Shown here piece after piece: positions 7,938-16,741 of a stretch of DNA of 64,000 nt (its first letter is position 1; the number at the start of each line of letters is the position of its first letter). Under the pieces are notes generated by a model that was not told the origin of the DNA, did not search any database, and saw nothing but the letters and a program-made list of their open reading frames with translations. The stretch is from G965207125 sp965207125. Lineage in GTDB: Bacteria; Pseudomonadota; Alphaproteobacteria; Puniceispirillales; UBA1172. The translations under genes and the position numbers were made by a program. Where the stretch lies: positions 1,054,001 to 1,118,000 of the forward strand of contig OZ242263.1 in assembly GCA_965207125.1 (NCBI GenBank). Direction: 5' to 3'.

Positions 7938-8384
7938 TTAAGCCATACCAAGATGACGCTGATAGTTTCTGCTCGCAGTTTTAGAAGCTTCCAACCAATG
8001 TTTTTCAGGCATTTTTTTAATTTGATCCTCGCTAAGCAAGATCGCATCAATTCCGCATTGCAGGTGATGCCGCATCTGATCGACATAAATGTTGCCGGAC
8101 GAACGAAGGACACCCTGATAACCCAGCTGCCGCAAACGGCGCGCGAGCGAAAACCCTCGCCCGTCATGCGATGAGGGAAAAAGAATCTCAATTGCGTTGA
8201 TCTGGGTTGGCAAAGGCATAATATCTTCAGCCGCCTGATCTGGGGTCAGCATCAGAACGCCTTGTACCAATGATTTAGCATCGAGGGATTTGATGGTATT
8301 GGATATGAATCGCTCGCGGGCCCGCCAGTCGTTCTCGCTGAACCCCCGAGCATCAACAACCACTTGGTGGATAATTTCAGTCAT
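7938..8384 (-). CDS. DUF934 family protein of the sulfite reductase operon
   Basis: The protein of 148 residues is taken from the ATG at 8384. A longer frame reaching to 8516 would overlap the sulfite reductase gene, so it is rejected. Text such as DAIEILFPSSHDGRGFSLAR-type sequence (here ending GRGFSLARRLRQLGYQG) is typical of DUF934, a family found with alphaproteobacterial cysI and cysH and often called an uncharacterised oxidoreductase component. It begins 13 bases after the cysI stop, so the two are surely cotranscribed. No enzymatic activity can be assigned from sequence. In many relatives cysH stands between cysI and this gene; here it does not. Confidence 0.85.
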   Translation of the reverse strand: MTEIIHQVVVDARGFSENDWRARERFISNTIKSLDAKSLVQGVLMLTPDQAAEDIMPLPTQINAIEILFPSSHDGRGFSLARRLRQLGYQGVLRSSGNIYVDQMRHHLQCGIDAILLSEDQIKKMPEKHWLEASKTASRNYQRHLGMA

Positions 8385-8397
8385 GGCGTGATGCGGC

Positions 8398-10065
8398 CTA
8401 AGCGGCGGTTTTATGCTGTGGCGGATAAAGTGCCAATTTGAAAGGCGACATGCCAATTCTTCGATAGCATGCAAGAAAATCCTCATCGGGATTATGGCGA
8501 TGCGCAAGATATACATCCAGAATCGTCTCGATAGCAGGAATCAGAGCATCAGCAGGGAAACCGGGGCCTGTGCGGTCGCCAATCGCCGCATCCTCAGCCC
8601 CACTGCCACCAAGAGTGATTTGGTAGTTTTCCTGCCCCGCACGATCGAGTCCCAAAATGCCTATATGCCCAACATGATGATGTCCGCAAGCGTTAATACA
8701 GCCGGAAATTTTAATCTTAAGAGAGCCAATATTCCGCTCAGTCTTAAGATCACCGAAACGTTGAGCCAGCTCGATGGCGATAGGGATTGATCGCGCAGTA
8801 GCCAGTGCGCAGTAATCCATACCGGGGCAAGCGATAATATCCGAAAGATGTCCGATATTCGCCGCCGCAAGCCCACATTCGCTCAAAGACCTAAAAATTG
8901 CTGGCACATGACGCTTCGGCACATGGGGCAAAATAATATTCTGCTCATGGCTAACCCTGATTTCATCATAAGCATAACGTTCGGCAAGATCGGCGATCAT
9001 CCGCATTTGAGCGGCATCAGCATCACCTGGCGTTGCGCCCGGGGTTTTAAGCGAGATGCTAACAATAACATGATGATCATCCCGATGTGGGGCGAGCGAG
9101 GTTTCGGCCCATGCAGCAAGATGCGGCGACAGCGCTAAATCATGACTCAGATCATAAGGTTTCTCGTTCGTAAAATCAGGTGGGGCAAATCCAGCAATGA
9201 TCGCCTCGCTAATTTCTTGCGGAACTCCTTGGTGCGAGTCCCTGATCGAGGTGAAATGTTGCCATATCTCATCCCTGATCTGATCTATTCCTGATTCATG
9301 AATTAAAATCTTAATGCGCGCCTTATATTTGTTATCGCGGCGTCCATAGCGGTTATAAATATGCAGGATCGATTCAAGATAAGACAATAAATCGGCCTTT
9401 GGCAGATATCCGATGACTTCCTTGCCCACCAGCGGTGTGCGGCCTAACCCACCGCCGATCAGAATCCGATAACCGGTCTCGCCTTTATCGTTGCGGACAA
9501 TGTTAATGCCGATATCGTGAAATGAGGTGACTGCTCGGTCATCTGTGGCACCAGTTATAGCGATTTTGAACTTGCGCGGCAAAAAGGCAAATTCGGGATG
9601 CCCTGTCGACCATTGCCTGATCAACTCGGCGGCGATGCGCGGGTCTTCAATTTCATCGGCGGCCGCCCCGGCGAAATGATCGGCGGTGACATTGCGGATG
9701 CAGTTGCCCGAAGTCTGGATGGCGTGCATATCGACATCAGCGAGCGCCTCCAGAATATCACCGACATCGACAAGTTTTATCCAGTTGAACTGAATATTTT
9801 GTCGGGTAGTGAAATGCCCGTAGCCTTTATCCCATTTTTCGGCAATCACCGCGAGCTGCCGCATCTGCCGACTGTTCAACGTGCCATAGGGAATAGCAAT
9901 TCTGATCATATAGGCGTGAAGTTGCAAATAAAGCCCATTTTGTAGACGTAAAGGCTTGAACTCATCTTCGGTCAGAACGCCATCTATACGACGTTGCGTC
10001 TGATGACGAAACTCAGCGACCCGAGCGCGAACGTAATCACGGTCAAAATCATTATAGTGATACAT
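8398..10065 (-). CDS. cysI: Nitrite/sulfite reductase, siroheme and [4Fe-4S] type
   Basis: The 555-residue protein carries two half-repeats of the siroheme-binding fold. The iron-sulfur and siroheme ligands are seen as CPGMDYC (about residue 420) and SGCINACGHHHVG (about residue 460), giving the C-X5-C and C-X3-C pattern of the family. The start at 10065 is chosen because a strong ribosome binding site (GGAGG) precedes it and upstream codons are an antisense artefact. It most likely reduces sulfite to sulfide in cysteine synthesis, since it is embedded between DUF2849/cysG and DUF934. Nitrite reduction cannot be excluded from sequence alone. It overlaps the end of the DUF2849 gene by 14 bases. 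Confidence 0.92.
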   Translation of the reverse strand: MYHYNDFDRDYVRARVAEFRHQTQRRIDGVLTEDEFKPLRLQNGLYLQLHAYMIRIAIPYGTLNSRQMRQLAVIAEKWDKGYGHFTTRQNIQFNWIKLVDVGDILEALADVDMHAIQTSGNCIRNVTADHFAGAAADEIEDPRIAAELIRQWSTGHPEFAFLPRKFKIAITGATDDRAVTSFHDIGINIVRNDKGETGYRILIGGGLGRTPLVGKEVIGYLPKADLLSYLESILHIYNRYGRRDNKYKARIKILIHESGIDQIRDEIWQHFTSIRDSHQGVPQEISEAIIAGFAPPDFTNEKPYDLSHDLALSPHLAAWAETSLAPHRDDHHVIVSISLKTPGATPGDADAAQMRMIADLAERYAYDEIRVSHEQNIILPHVPKRHVPAIFRSLSECGLAAANIGHLSDIIACPGMDYCALATARSIPIAIELAQRFGDLKTERNIGSLKIKISGCINACGHHHVGHIGILGLDRAGQENYQITLGGSGAEDAAIGDRTGPGFPADALIPAIETILDVYLAHRHNPDEDFLACYRRIGMSPFKLALYPPQHKTAA

Positions 10066-10384
10066 GGCTAAGCCTCCTGCTGGCGGGATAGCAATAATCG
10101 CCCACCCCAGCTGCGCGAATTCTCTCACGGATATGCGTTGGAGTAACCACGCCATTCGGCGCGATAGAGACATTAGTGATGTAAACACCCACTACTTTAT
10201 CGACCTGCTCCTCGGCAATGCTGAGTTCTTTTTCAGCCTCCACGTCATCGGCTTCAAAGATGGTAGCCGCAGAAATCTCATGACTCCATTCGGTTGGTGA
10301 GACCCAGAACACGACATCACCGTGATAGAGATCATTGGCGGTGATGATCTTTTTACTGATGTTTTTTTTACTGAAGACACTCAT
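10052..10384 (-). CDS. DUF2849 domain protein
   Basis: A small acidic protein of 110 residues with the sequence VVFWVSPTEWSHEISAA near residue 28, characteristic of DUF2849. This family is found almost only between cysG and cysI of alphaproteobacteria. Its stop overlaps the cysI start by 14 bases, and its own start overlaps the cysG stop by 4 bases. Translational coupling along cysG-DUF2849-cysI is therefore likely. The biochemical role is unknown; an accessory role in sulfite reductase assembly or electron delivery is a guess from context. Confidence 0.88.
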   Translation of the reverse strand: MSVFSKKNISKKIITANDLYHGDVVFWVSPTEWSHEISAATIFEADDVEAEKELSIAEEQVDKVVGVYITNVSIAPNGVVTPTHIRERIRAAGVGDYCYPASRRLSHVSL

Positions 10385-11838
10385 GCGACGATTCTTTCTT
10401 TGAGATCAGGCCGATCGAAGGCAAACGGCGGCGGCTCGCTTGCCAGCAACGCGGCTTTAGCTTGATGCGGATGAAGCCCTAGCATGACGATCACCGGCGC
10501 GGTAATCGCTTGTGCATCGGCGGTCTCTACCATATCGCCAAGGCATGTTGCGAGCCAGTGCCCATCAGCGTGCGTGATGTTGCTCGCGATGGTAATGGGG
10601 GTTGAGGGGGCAGCGCCATGCATCATCAGCCGCCCCTGCAAAAAACCCAATGCCTTTAATCCCATATAGATAGCGGCGACCGCGTCTGGCTTGGCCAGAT
10701 CATGCCATTGATAATCGGCGAACCCCTTAACATCTCTTGCGGTGAGAAACCGTACTTCAGAATTGCGCCCTCTGCTTGTAAGCGAAACACCCATCGCGGC
10801 GGCCGCCGCGAGCGCGGTTGTAACCCCAGGAATTACAGTGAAGCTGATACCTGCATCATGAAGCGCGGCAATTTCCTCATCGAGGCGTCCATAGATTCCA
10901 GCGTCCCCTGATTTAAGCCGCGCTACTCGCTTGCCATTCATGGCATGACTGATCAGCAAAGCGTTAATTTCACCTTGAGGCGTGTGACGGCCGTAGCCTA
11001 TTTTGCCGGCTTCTATAACCGTGGCTTCACGGCGAACCAACTCGAGAATATCGGTGCTGATCAGACGGTCATGAATCACCACGTCAGCCTGATCCAGCGC
11101 ACGTCGAGCCTTGATGGTGAGTAAATCAGGATCACCCGGCCCAGCTGAAATGAATTGCACAGGATTATCATCCTGCCGCACGTCTCGCGATTGAGCCAGC
11201 AGATTTTCCATCGCTTGGTTAATCCGCAACTCAAAGGTTTCCCCATGGTTTGCAGCGACTTCAGATGGGGCGACTTCATCGAAAAACCGCTCCCAAAACA
11301 GACGACGCCCCGCGCTACTCAATCCGTTCAATCGCCTCCTGAATCCTCCGGCGAGTCTCGCTAGAACTCCGGTATTAGGTGGCAATTTTTCCTCAACCAT
11401 CGCCTTAACCCGCCGCGCCAATACTGGGGCGGTGCCTTCGGTGCTAATCGCGACAGTAACCGGGTCGCGATCGATAATCGCAGGAGTGATAAATGTAGAT
11501 TTTTCGATATCATCTATGACGCAATAAGGAATATTATGACGTTCCATCACTTCGATAGCGCCATCACGCCTCACAGTCTCATTGTCACTGGCATGAGCGC
11601 CACTGATGTAGGCCAGTGCAAGATTATCAGTATCAGCCTCAACCACATCGCGGCGAACCCATGTGATTTTGCCGTCCTGATGCCAGTGTTTGATCTGCCG
11701 GTCGGCGGTCTCGCTAAAAACGCTGATCTGCGCCTCGCTTTTGAGCAACAACCGTAGTTTGGCGATGGCGTCCTCGCCACCACCGACCACAGCCACACGG
11801 CGCCCCGCGAGTTTCATCGTGATAGGAAAATAATGCAT
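10381..11838 (-). CDS. cysG: Siroheme synthase (uroporphyrinogen-III methyltransferase / precorrin-2 dehydrogenase / ferrochelatase)
   Basis: The 485-residue length fits the trifunctional CysG. The N-terminal part has a nucleotide loop (VAVVGGGEDAIAK, about residues 15-27) for the NAD-dependent precorrin-2 dehydrogenase and ferrochelatase domain. The C-terminal part from about residue 225 (ISAGPGDPDLLTIKARRAL) is the SAM-dependent uroporphyrinogen methyltransferase, with the SGDAGIYGR loop near 315. It makes the siroheme needed by the sulfite reductase downstream, which explains the operon order. It is the first gene of the operon, and an A/T-rich region with an inverted repeat lies upstream. 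Confidence 0.95.
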   Translation of the reverse strand: MHYFPITMKLAGRRVAVVGGGEDAIAKLRLLLKSEAQISVFSETADRQIKHWHQDGKITWVRRDVVEADTDNLALAYISGAHASDNETVRRDGAIEVMERHNIPYCVIDDIEKSTFITPAIIDRDPVTVAISTEGTAPVLARRVKAMVEEKLPPNTGVLARLAGGFRRRLNGLSSAGRRLFWERFFDEVAPSEVAANHGETFELRINQAMENLLAQSRDVRQDDNPVQFISAGPGDPDLLTIKARRALDQADVVIHDRLISTDILELVRREATVIEAGKIGYGRHTPQGEINALLISHAMNGKRVARLKSGDAGIYGRLDEEIAALHDAGISFTVIPGVTTALAAAAAMGVSLTSRGRNSEVRFLTARDVKGFADYQWHDLAKPDAVAAIYMGLKALGFLQGRLMMHGAAPSTPITIASNITHADGHWLATCLGDMVETADAQAITAPVIVMLGLHPHQAKAALLASEPPPFAFDRPDLKERIVA

Positions 11839-11942
11839 GATTTGATGATTCCTTTTCTTTTATAAAGATAAGAAAAAAAATCCTGTTTTTAAGATGAATT
11901 TAGCCATTACACATAAATTTTTTACGATTTTCACCAATAATA

Positions 11943-11956
11943 TGAAATTATTTTCA
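11943..11956. promoter_or_regulatory. Inverted repeat in the cysG/thiolase divergent spacer
   Basis: TGAAATTATTTTCA is an inverted repeat with 5-base arms (TGAAA and TTTCA) and a 4-base centre, in the A/T-rich spacer between the divergent cysG and thiolase genes. Its form would suit a dimeric regulator of sulfur genes. This is a position-based suggestion only. Confidence 0.3.
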
Positions 11957-12067
11957 TTTCATGGCTTTATACAGGGTAAACATTCTGGCATTGGATAGGA
12001 TTTGACGCCCCGCAAAACTTCGCTTATTCCTATAAATAGGGAAACATTAGCGTTAGGGCATCAGACG

Positions 12068-13249
12068 ATGAGTCAAGTTTATATCATATCGGCCACTCGT
12101 TCAGCGGTCGGCGGTTTCGGCGGTGCATTGCGCCACATGACACCGATTGATCTTGCAACCATCGTGGCGGCCTCCTCTATAAAGCGGAGCGGAATCGATG
12201 CAGCAACCATCAATCACGCGGTTTTCGGTCATGTGATTCATACCGAACCACGTGATCTTTATCTGGCGCGAACAGTCGGAATCAATGCAGGATTGGCTGA
12301 ATCTGCACCAGCCTTAACGGTGAATCGCCTATGCGGCTCAGGCTTACAGGCGATCGTGAACGCCGCGCAGATGATTATGCTTGGCGATGCTGAAATCGTG
12401 CTCGCAGGCGGAGTTGAGGTGATGAGTCGTGGCGGTTATCTTTTAGAAAACCATCGCGAGGGCACGCGGATGGGTAACAGCAAGGTACAGGATATGATGT
12501 TGGCAGCACTTCATGATCCTTTCGGTGCAGGCCATATGGGGATAACTGCTGAAAATGTCGCGGTTGATTTTGACATCAGCCGTGAAGCCCAAGACTCTTT
12601 CGCTCTTGAAAGTCAACGCCGTGCGGCGAAGGCACGCAAGGATGGACTCTTCACTGAGCAAATCACACCGATTGAAATACCGAACCGCCGCGAGAAGATA
12701 GTTTTCGATCAGGATGAGCATATCCGCACCAATGTTGATAAGAAAATTCTCGCAGGGTTAGGGCCTATTTTTAAGGAAGGAGGTAGCGTGACCGCAGGCA
12801 ATTCGTCAGGAATAAACGATGGTGCGGCGGCGGTGATCCTAGCCTCAGATAAAGCTTTAGATAAAAACGGCACCAACCCCCTCGCGAAAATTGTCGCCTA
12901 TGGTTTTGGCGGGGTCGCACCACGAATTATGGGGATGGGGCCAGTTCCAGCAACTCAAATGGCGCTTGATAAATCAGGGCTTAAGGTGAATGACCTCGAT
13001 TTGATCGAAAGCAATGAGGCTTTCGCCGCCCAAGCATGCGCGGTCAGCAAACAACTCGGTTTTTCTCCTAAGACAGTCAATCCGAATGGCGGGGCGATCG
13101 CGCTTGGTCACCCAATCGGCGCAACTGGTGCGATTATCATGACCAAACTGGTTTATGAATTGCGGCGGCGTGGCGGGCGCTATGGATTAGCGACCATGTG
13201 CATTGGCGGCGGACAAGGAATCAGCGTCATTATCGATGCTAAAATTTAG
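12068..13249 (+). CDS. Acetyl-CoA C-acyltransferase (thiolase)
   Basis: The 393-residue protein matches the thiolase length. The acyl-accepting Cys lies in VNRLCGSGLQA (about residue 89), the catalytic His in GGAIALGHPIGATGA (about residue 347) and the second Cys in MCIGGGQG (about residue 379). The start at 12068 gives the standard MSQVYIISATRSAVG N-terminus; a further upstream frame to 12002 is not conserved in type. It either condenses two acetyl-CoA molecules or cleaves beta-ketoacyl-CoA. The neighbouring reductase and oxidase genes do not settle the direction. It is separated from the Ldh-family gene by 22 bases, so they are probably cotranscribed. Confidence 0.92.
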   Translation: MSQVYIISATRSAVGGFGGALRHMTPIDLATIVAASSIKRSGIDAATINHAVFGHVIHTEPRDLYLARTVGINAGLAESAPALTVNRLCGSGLQAIVNAAQMIMLGDAEIVLAGGVEVMSRGGYLLENHREGTRMGNSKVQDMMLAALHDPFGAGHMGITAENVAVDFDISREAQDSFALESQRRAAKARKDGLFTEQITPIEIPNRREKIVFDQDEHIRTNVDKKILAGLGPIFKEGGSVTAGNSSGINDGAAAVILASDKALDKNGTNPLAKIVAYGFGGVAPRIMGMGPVPATQMALDKSGLKVNDLDLIESNEAFAAQACAVSKQLGFSPKTVNPNGGAIALGHPIGATGAIIMTKLVYELRRRGGRYGLATMCIGGGQGISVIIDAKI

Positions 13250-13271
13250 GTAGCACAACGAAAGGTACCCC

Positions 13272-14300
13272 ATGACTGGAACTATCAAGATCGATCTTAA
13301 AACGATCCACACCCTTGCTAAAAAATGCCTTCAAGATAACGGAGCCGATAACGTCAATGCTTCTGTCCTCGCGGACACGATCAGAAATGCTGAACGTGAT
13401 GGGTCGCTCTCGCATGGTCTCTTTCGTTTGCCCGCTTATGTAGCAGCGTTGCGATCAGGGAAGATGAACGGCAAAGCCAAACCTCAGGTTACCCAGAAAT
13501 CAGAATCCGTGGTGTCAGTGCATGGCGATAACGGCTCGGCCTCTATGGCGCATCAGGCTGGTCTTGCGCCATTGATCGAGACAACAAAACGTCAAGGGAT
13601 TGGATTACTAGGGATTACGCACACGCATCATATGGCGGCGTTATGGCCTGAAGTCGAGGCGTTAGCGGCGCATGATCTTGCTGGATTCGCTTGCGTGTCT
13701 TACATGCCGATGGTCGCACCGGCCGGGGCTAAGGAGGCGTTTTTCGGCACGAACCCGGTAGCTTTTGCTTGGCCGCGTCCAGGCAAGTCGCCGTTTGTCT
13801 TCGATATGGCGACCGCAGCGATGGCGAAGGGTGAGGTTCAGGTGGCAGCACGTGACGGGCACAGTGTGCCATTGGGTACGGGTCTTGATGCCAATGGTGA
13901 GCCGACAACCGATCCGGCGGCGATTGCCAATGGTGGGGTATTATTGCCTTTCGGTGGGCATAAGGGGTCAGCGATCGCGTTGATGGTCGAACTGCTAGCG
14001 GGCGGTCTTCTGGGCGAGAGTTTTTCGTGGGAGGCAAAAGAGCGTGATAACGGTGATGGCGGGCCGCCTCAGGGGGGTGAGTTCATCATGGCCTTCAATC
14101 CTCAGAAAATCGCCGGGGATGGGTGGCAAGATCATTGCGAGTCATTTTTCACGCGCCTGACCGGGCTGGACGGGGTGCGTCTTCCAGGTGGAAGACGCCA
14201 TCAGAATAGGCAATCGGAAGCACCGCGCGAGATTAACGCGGCTTTGGTTGAAAAAATCAAAACTCTTCTGACAGACCCACAATCAATCCCTATCGGCTAG
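13272..14300 (+). CDS. Ldh-family NAD(P)-dependent oxidoreductase (malate/lactate dehydrogenase type 2 fold)
   Basis: This 342-residue protein shows the hallmarks of the LDH2/MDH2 family: SHGLFRLPAYV near residue 41, ITHTHHMAALW near residue 113, FGTNPVAFAWP near residue 156, and GLDANGEPTTDP near residue 205. Family members reduce 2-oxoacids, ureidoglycolate, 2,3-diketogulonate or cyclic imino acids (piperideine-2-carboxylate). The residues visible here do not fix the substrate. It follows the thiolase by 22 bases and its 3' end overlaps that of the convergent FAD oxidase gene by 18 bases. Confidence 0.85.
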   Translation: MTGTIKIDLKTIHTLAKKCLQDNGADNVNASVLADTIRNAERDGSLSHGLFRLPAYVAALRSGKMNGKAKPQVTQKSESVVSVHGDNGSASMAHQAGLAPLIETTKRQGIGLLGITHTHHMAALWPEVEALAAHDLAGFACVSYMPMVAPAGAKEAFFGTNPVAFAWPRPGKSPFVFDMATAAMAKGEVQVAARDGHSVPLGTGLDANGEPTTDPAAIANGGVLLPFGGHKGSAIALMVELLAGGLLGESFSWEAKERDNGDGGPPQGGEFIMAFNPQKIAGDGWQDHCESFFTRLTGLDGVRLPGGRRHQNRQSEAPREINAALVEKIKTLLTDPQSIPIG

Positions 14301-15401
14301 GTTCTTGACATAATCAGCGATCGCCATGCTCGATGTAAGACCGGGCGAGTCTATCCCATAAAGTGCAACTAACCCTTCACACCCGTGATCAGTGGCGCCC
14401 TTGATCATAAAATCCTGAAAATCCCTGCCGTGAGGAGCCACTTTTGGTCTAATTCCCGCCCAAGCGGGGACTAAATCATCGACCTCAAGGCTTGGCCAGT
14501 ATTGTGAAATTAGCGCGTGAAATTTTTGCGCATCTTCCGGATTTACACTGTAATCTACTTGATCAACCCACGCTATATCAGGGCCGAATCGTGCGCCGCC
14601 CCCGCTATCTTGAATCAAATGAATCCCCAGCCCCCCTCCTGAAGGCACTGGGTAAATCAGATGGGTAAAAGGTGGCTTGCGCGTGCAGGTGAAATACTGC
14701 CCTTTAGCCATGTAATGTGGCGGGATGCAAGCCGGTGGAACGCCTTCGATCGCCAGTGAGACGCGCCGCGCACCATGCCCCGCACTATTGATCATCGTAC
14801 GCGCGCCAAAGGTGATTGTCTCACCTTGGCTATCTATCACGGCTTCGAAGCCACTGTTGGTTTTCGTTGCGCTGATAAAACGGCTCTGACAGGAGATAAT
14901 TGCACCGTGGTTATCGGCGTCTGCTTCAAGGGCGGCCATTAATCCGTGGCTGTCGACAACGCCGCTCATAGGCGAGCTAAGCGCGGCGAACGCAACGAGA
15001 TCAGGCTCGAGCTGCGCAAGGTCATTGCGGCTTATCATCTCAAGTCCGTCAACGCCATTAGCATCACCTTTGTCTTTGAGCGCCTCGATATCACGTAGTT
15101 GATCTTCGGTAGTCGCAACAATGAGCTTGCCGCATCGTCTGGCCTCGAACCCACGTTCAGCGGCAAAATCATAAATTCTCCTCGCGCCTTCAACGCACAA
15201 CCGCGCTTTCAGTGAGCCTTGAGGGTAATAGATTCCAGCGTGAATCACCTCAGAATTGCGTGATGAGGTCTCCATGCCGAACGCAGGATTAGCCTCAACT
15301 AGCACGACTTGGTCTCCCGCAATAGCAAAAGCCCGCGCGATGGCAAGCCCCACCACTCCGCCACCAATGACAAGCCTGTCGGTTTTTGCATCAACCGTCA
15401 T
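14283..15401 (-). CDS. FAD-dependent oxidoreductase, L-2-hydroxyglutarate oxidase (LhgO)-like
   Basis: The 372-residue flavoprotein starts with a dinucleotide-binding loop (VIGGGVVGLAIARAF). It then shows the group-specific block SSRNSEVIHAGIYYPQGSLK (residues about 46-65) of the L-2-hydroxyglutarate dehydrogenase family. The C-terminal segment AGIRPKVAPHGRDFQDFMI also fits. Such enzymes oxidise L-2-hydroxy acids and pass electrons to oxygen or quinone. It follows the MFS transporter gene by 8 bases, and methylmalonate-semialdehyde dehydrogenase lies further upstream, which suggests a shared catabolic operon. Substrate specificity is unproven. Confidence 0.85.
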   Translation of the reverse strand: MTVDAKTDRLVIGGGVVGLAIARAFAIAGDQVVLVEANPAFGMETSSRNSEVIHAGIYYPQGSLKARLCVEGARRIYDFAAERGFEARRCGKLIVATTEDQLRDIEALKDKGDANGVDGLEMISRNDLAQLEPDLVAFAALSSPMSGVVDSHGLMAALEADADNHGAIISCQSRFISATKTNSGFEAVIDSQGETITFGARTMINSAGHGARRVSLAIEGVPPACIPPHYMAKGQYFTCTRKPPFTHLIYPVPSGGGLGIHLIQDSGGGARFGPDIAWVDQVDYSVNPEDAQKFHALISQYWPSLEVDDLVPAWAGIRPKVAPHGRDFQDFMIKGATDHGCEGLVALYGIDSPGLTSSMAIADYVKNLADRD

Positions 15402-15409
15402 AGGCGACT

Positions 15410-16687
15410 CTATTTAGAGGATGAAACCGCTAAAACGCGATTCCCAATGATGGCTTCATACCCAGCTTCAGGATGGCGCGGCACATTGAACGACAGCAAT
15501 AGCGATATGGCCGCCAGTGCGGCTCCAGCGAAAAATACCATCGCAGGCGAGACTAACCAGATAAATCCAAACACCACAGGCAAAAACACCGCAGCGATAT
15601 GATTGATCGTGAAAGAGACACTAGCAGTTCCAGCAAAATCAGCAGGGTCGGCAATTTTCTGGAAATAGGTTTTGATGGCGATCGCCATGGCGAAGAAAAG
15701 ATGATCGATGATATAAAGTACGGCGGCGATGAGCCCGTTATTGACCAGACCGTAAGCGGTAAAGACGCAGATCAATCCGGTATATTCGATAATAAGCGCA
15801 GAGCGTTCACCGATGCGCCCAATGACTCTGCCGATAACCGGTGCGAGCCAGATATTAATCACCGCATTGATCAGAAACAAAATAGATATCTGTCCGATCG
15901 AATAGCCAAATTTTTCGACCATCAGAAAACCGGCAAAAACGACAAAAATCTGCCGTCTCGCGCCTGACATAAACGTCAGTGCATAATAGAGCCAATAGCG
16001 CGATCTGAGAATAATTGTTTTATGTTGAGCCACACCGATGTTGAAGGTGGGAAAGACGATCAGCGCGCCGGCCGCCATTACGATGGTGACCAATCCAAAT
16101 CCTAAATACAAAACCTGATAGTTAATCTCGCCGCGTCCGGCAAGATCTCCTTTTATCGTCGCCATGATGTCAAATTGCGGAGCTACGAGAAGTGTGACCA
16201 AAAAAATCGCCGCGAGCGTGATCACCTGTGCGATCGAAGCCACACCATAAATCCGCCCTAGCATTTCAGGCGCTCGATGTTTATCAAGCCATTGTAGCGC
16301 CAGCGACTGATTGCAGGTTTCATAATAATGAAAACCGATAGAGGCGATCACGGTGGTAATATAAAGCCCCATTACATTAGGAAAAAATCCCGTTATCGCG
16401 GTACCAACCCCAAGCAAAGCAAGAGTGAGCAGGCACAGTTTCTGCTCGCGAACAAACAGCAATAGATAGACAACCAGAAACGATAAAAACCCTGGCACTT
16501 CACGAAGCGATTGCAAAATGCCAATCTCGCGGCCGGTAAAAGCCGCTTGTTCCACAGCGAAATTATTGATCAGAGTAAACCAAGCGATGAAGCTGAGAGG
16601 CATCGCGACGGCAGTCACCATCAATAATATGTATGGCTGCCTGTGCCATGGCAAGGGTGAGCCAATTTGTTGTTGGGTGTCAGCCAT
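15410..16687 (-). CDS. MFS transporter
   Basis: A 425-residue protein with about twelve hydrophobic segments and a central soluble loop near residue 205-220. Glycine-rich turns such as APVIGRVIGRIGERSAL (about residue 285) match the repeated loop motif of the major facilitator superfamily in its second half. Soluble N- and C-termini face the cytoplasm in this family. It lies between methylmalonate-semialdehyde dehydrogenase (54 bases upstream) and the LhgO-like oxidase (8 bases downstream), so it may import a substrate of that operon. No substrate can be named. Confidence 0.8.
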   Translation of the reverse strand: MADTQQQIGSPLPWHRQPYILLMVTAVAMPLSFIAWFTLINNFAVEQAAFTGREIGILQSLREVPGFLSFLVVYLLLFVREQKLCLLTLALLGVGTAITGFFPNVMGLYITTVIASIGFHYYETCNQSLALQWLDKHRAPEMLGRIYGVASIAQVITLAAIFLVTLLVAPQFDIMATIKGDLAGRGEINYQVLYLGFGLVTIVMAAGALIVFPTFNIGVAQHKTIILRSRYWLYYALTFMSGARRQIFVVFAGFLMVEKFGYSIGQISILFLINAVINIWLAPVIGRVIGRIGERSALIIEYTGLICVFTAYGLVNNGLIAAVLYIIDHLFFAMAIAIKTYFQKIADPADFAGTASVSFTINHIAAVFLPVVFGFIWLVSPAMVFFAGAALAAISLLLSFNVPRHPEAGYEAIIGNRVLAVSSSK

Positions 16688-16741
16688 TGATTATCTTGCT
16701 GGCTATGTCGTGTCGTTTTTTCATCGGAAATGGTGCGGTGA

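Noticed and set aside
7832..8191. Minus-strand frame of 119 residues next to DUF934
   Set aside because: It lies within DUF934 in another frame and its composition is that of a shadow; only the last part, rich in Glu, is outside and has no start.
8385..8516. N-terminal extension of the DUF934 protein
   Set aside because: It would overlap the sulfite reductase coding end by more than 100 bases and lacks DUF934-like sequence; the ATG at 8384 follows the cysI stop directly.
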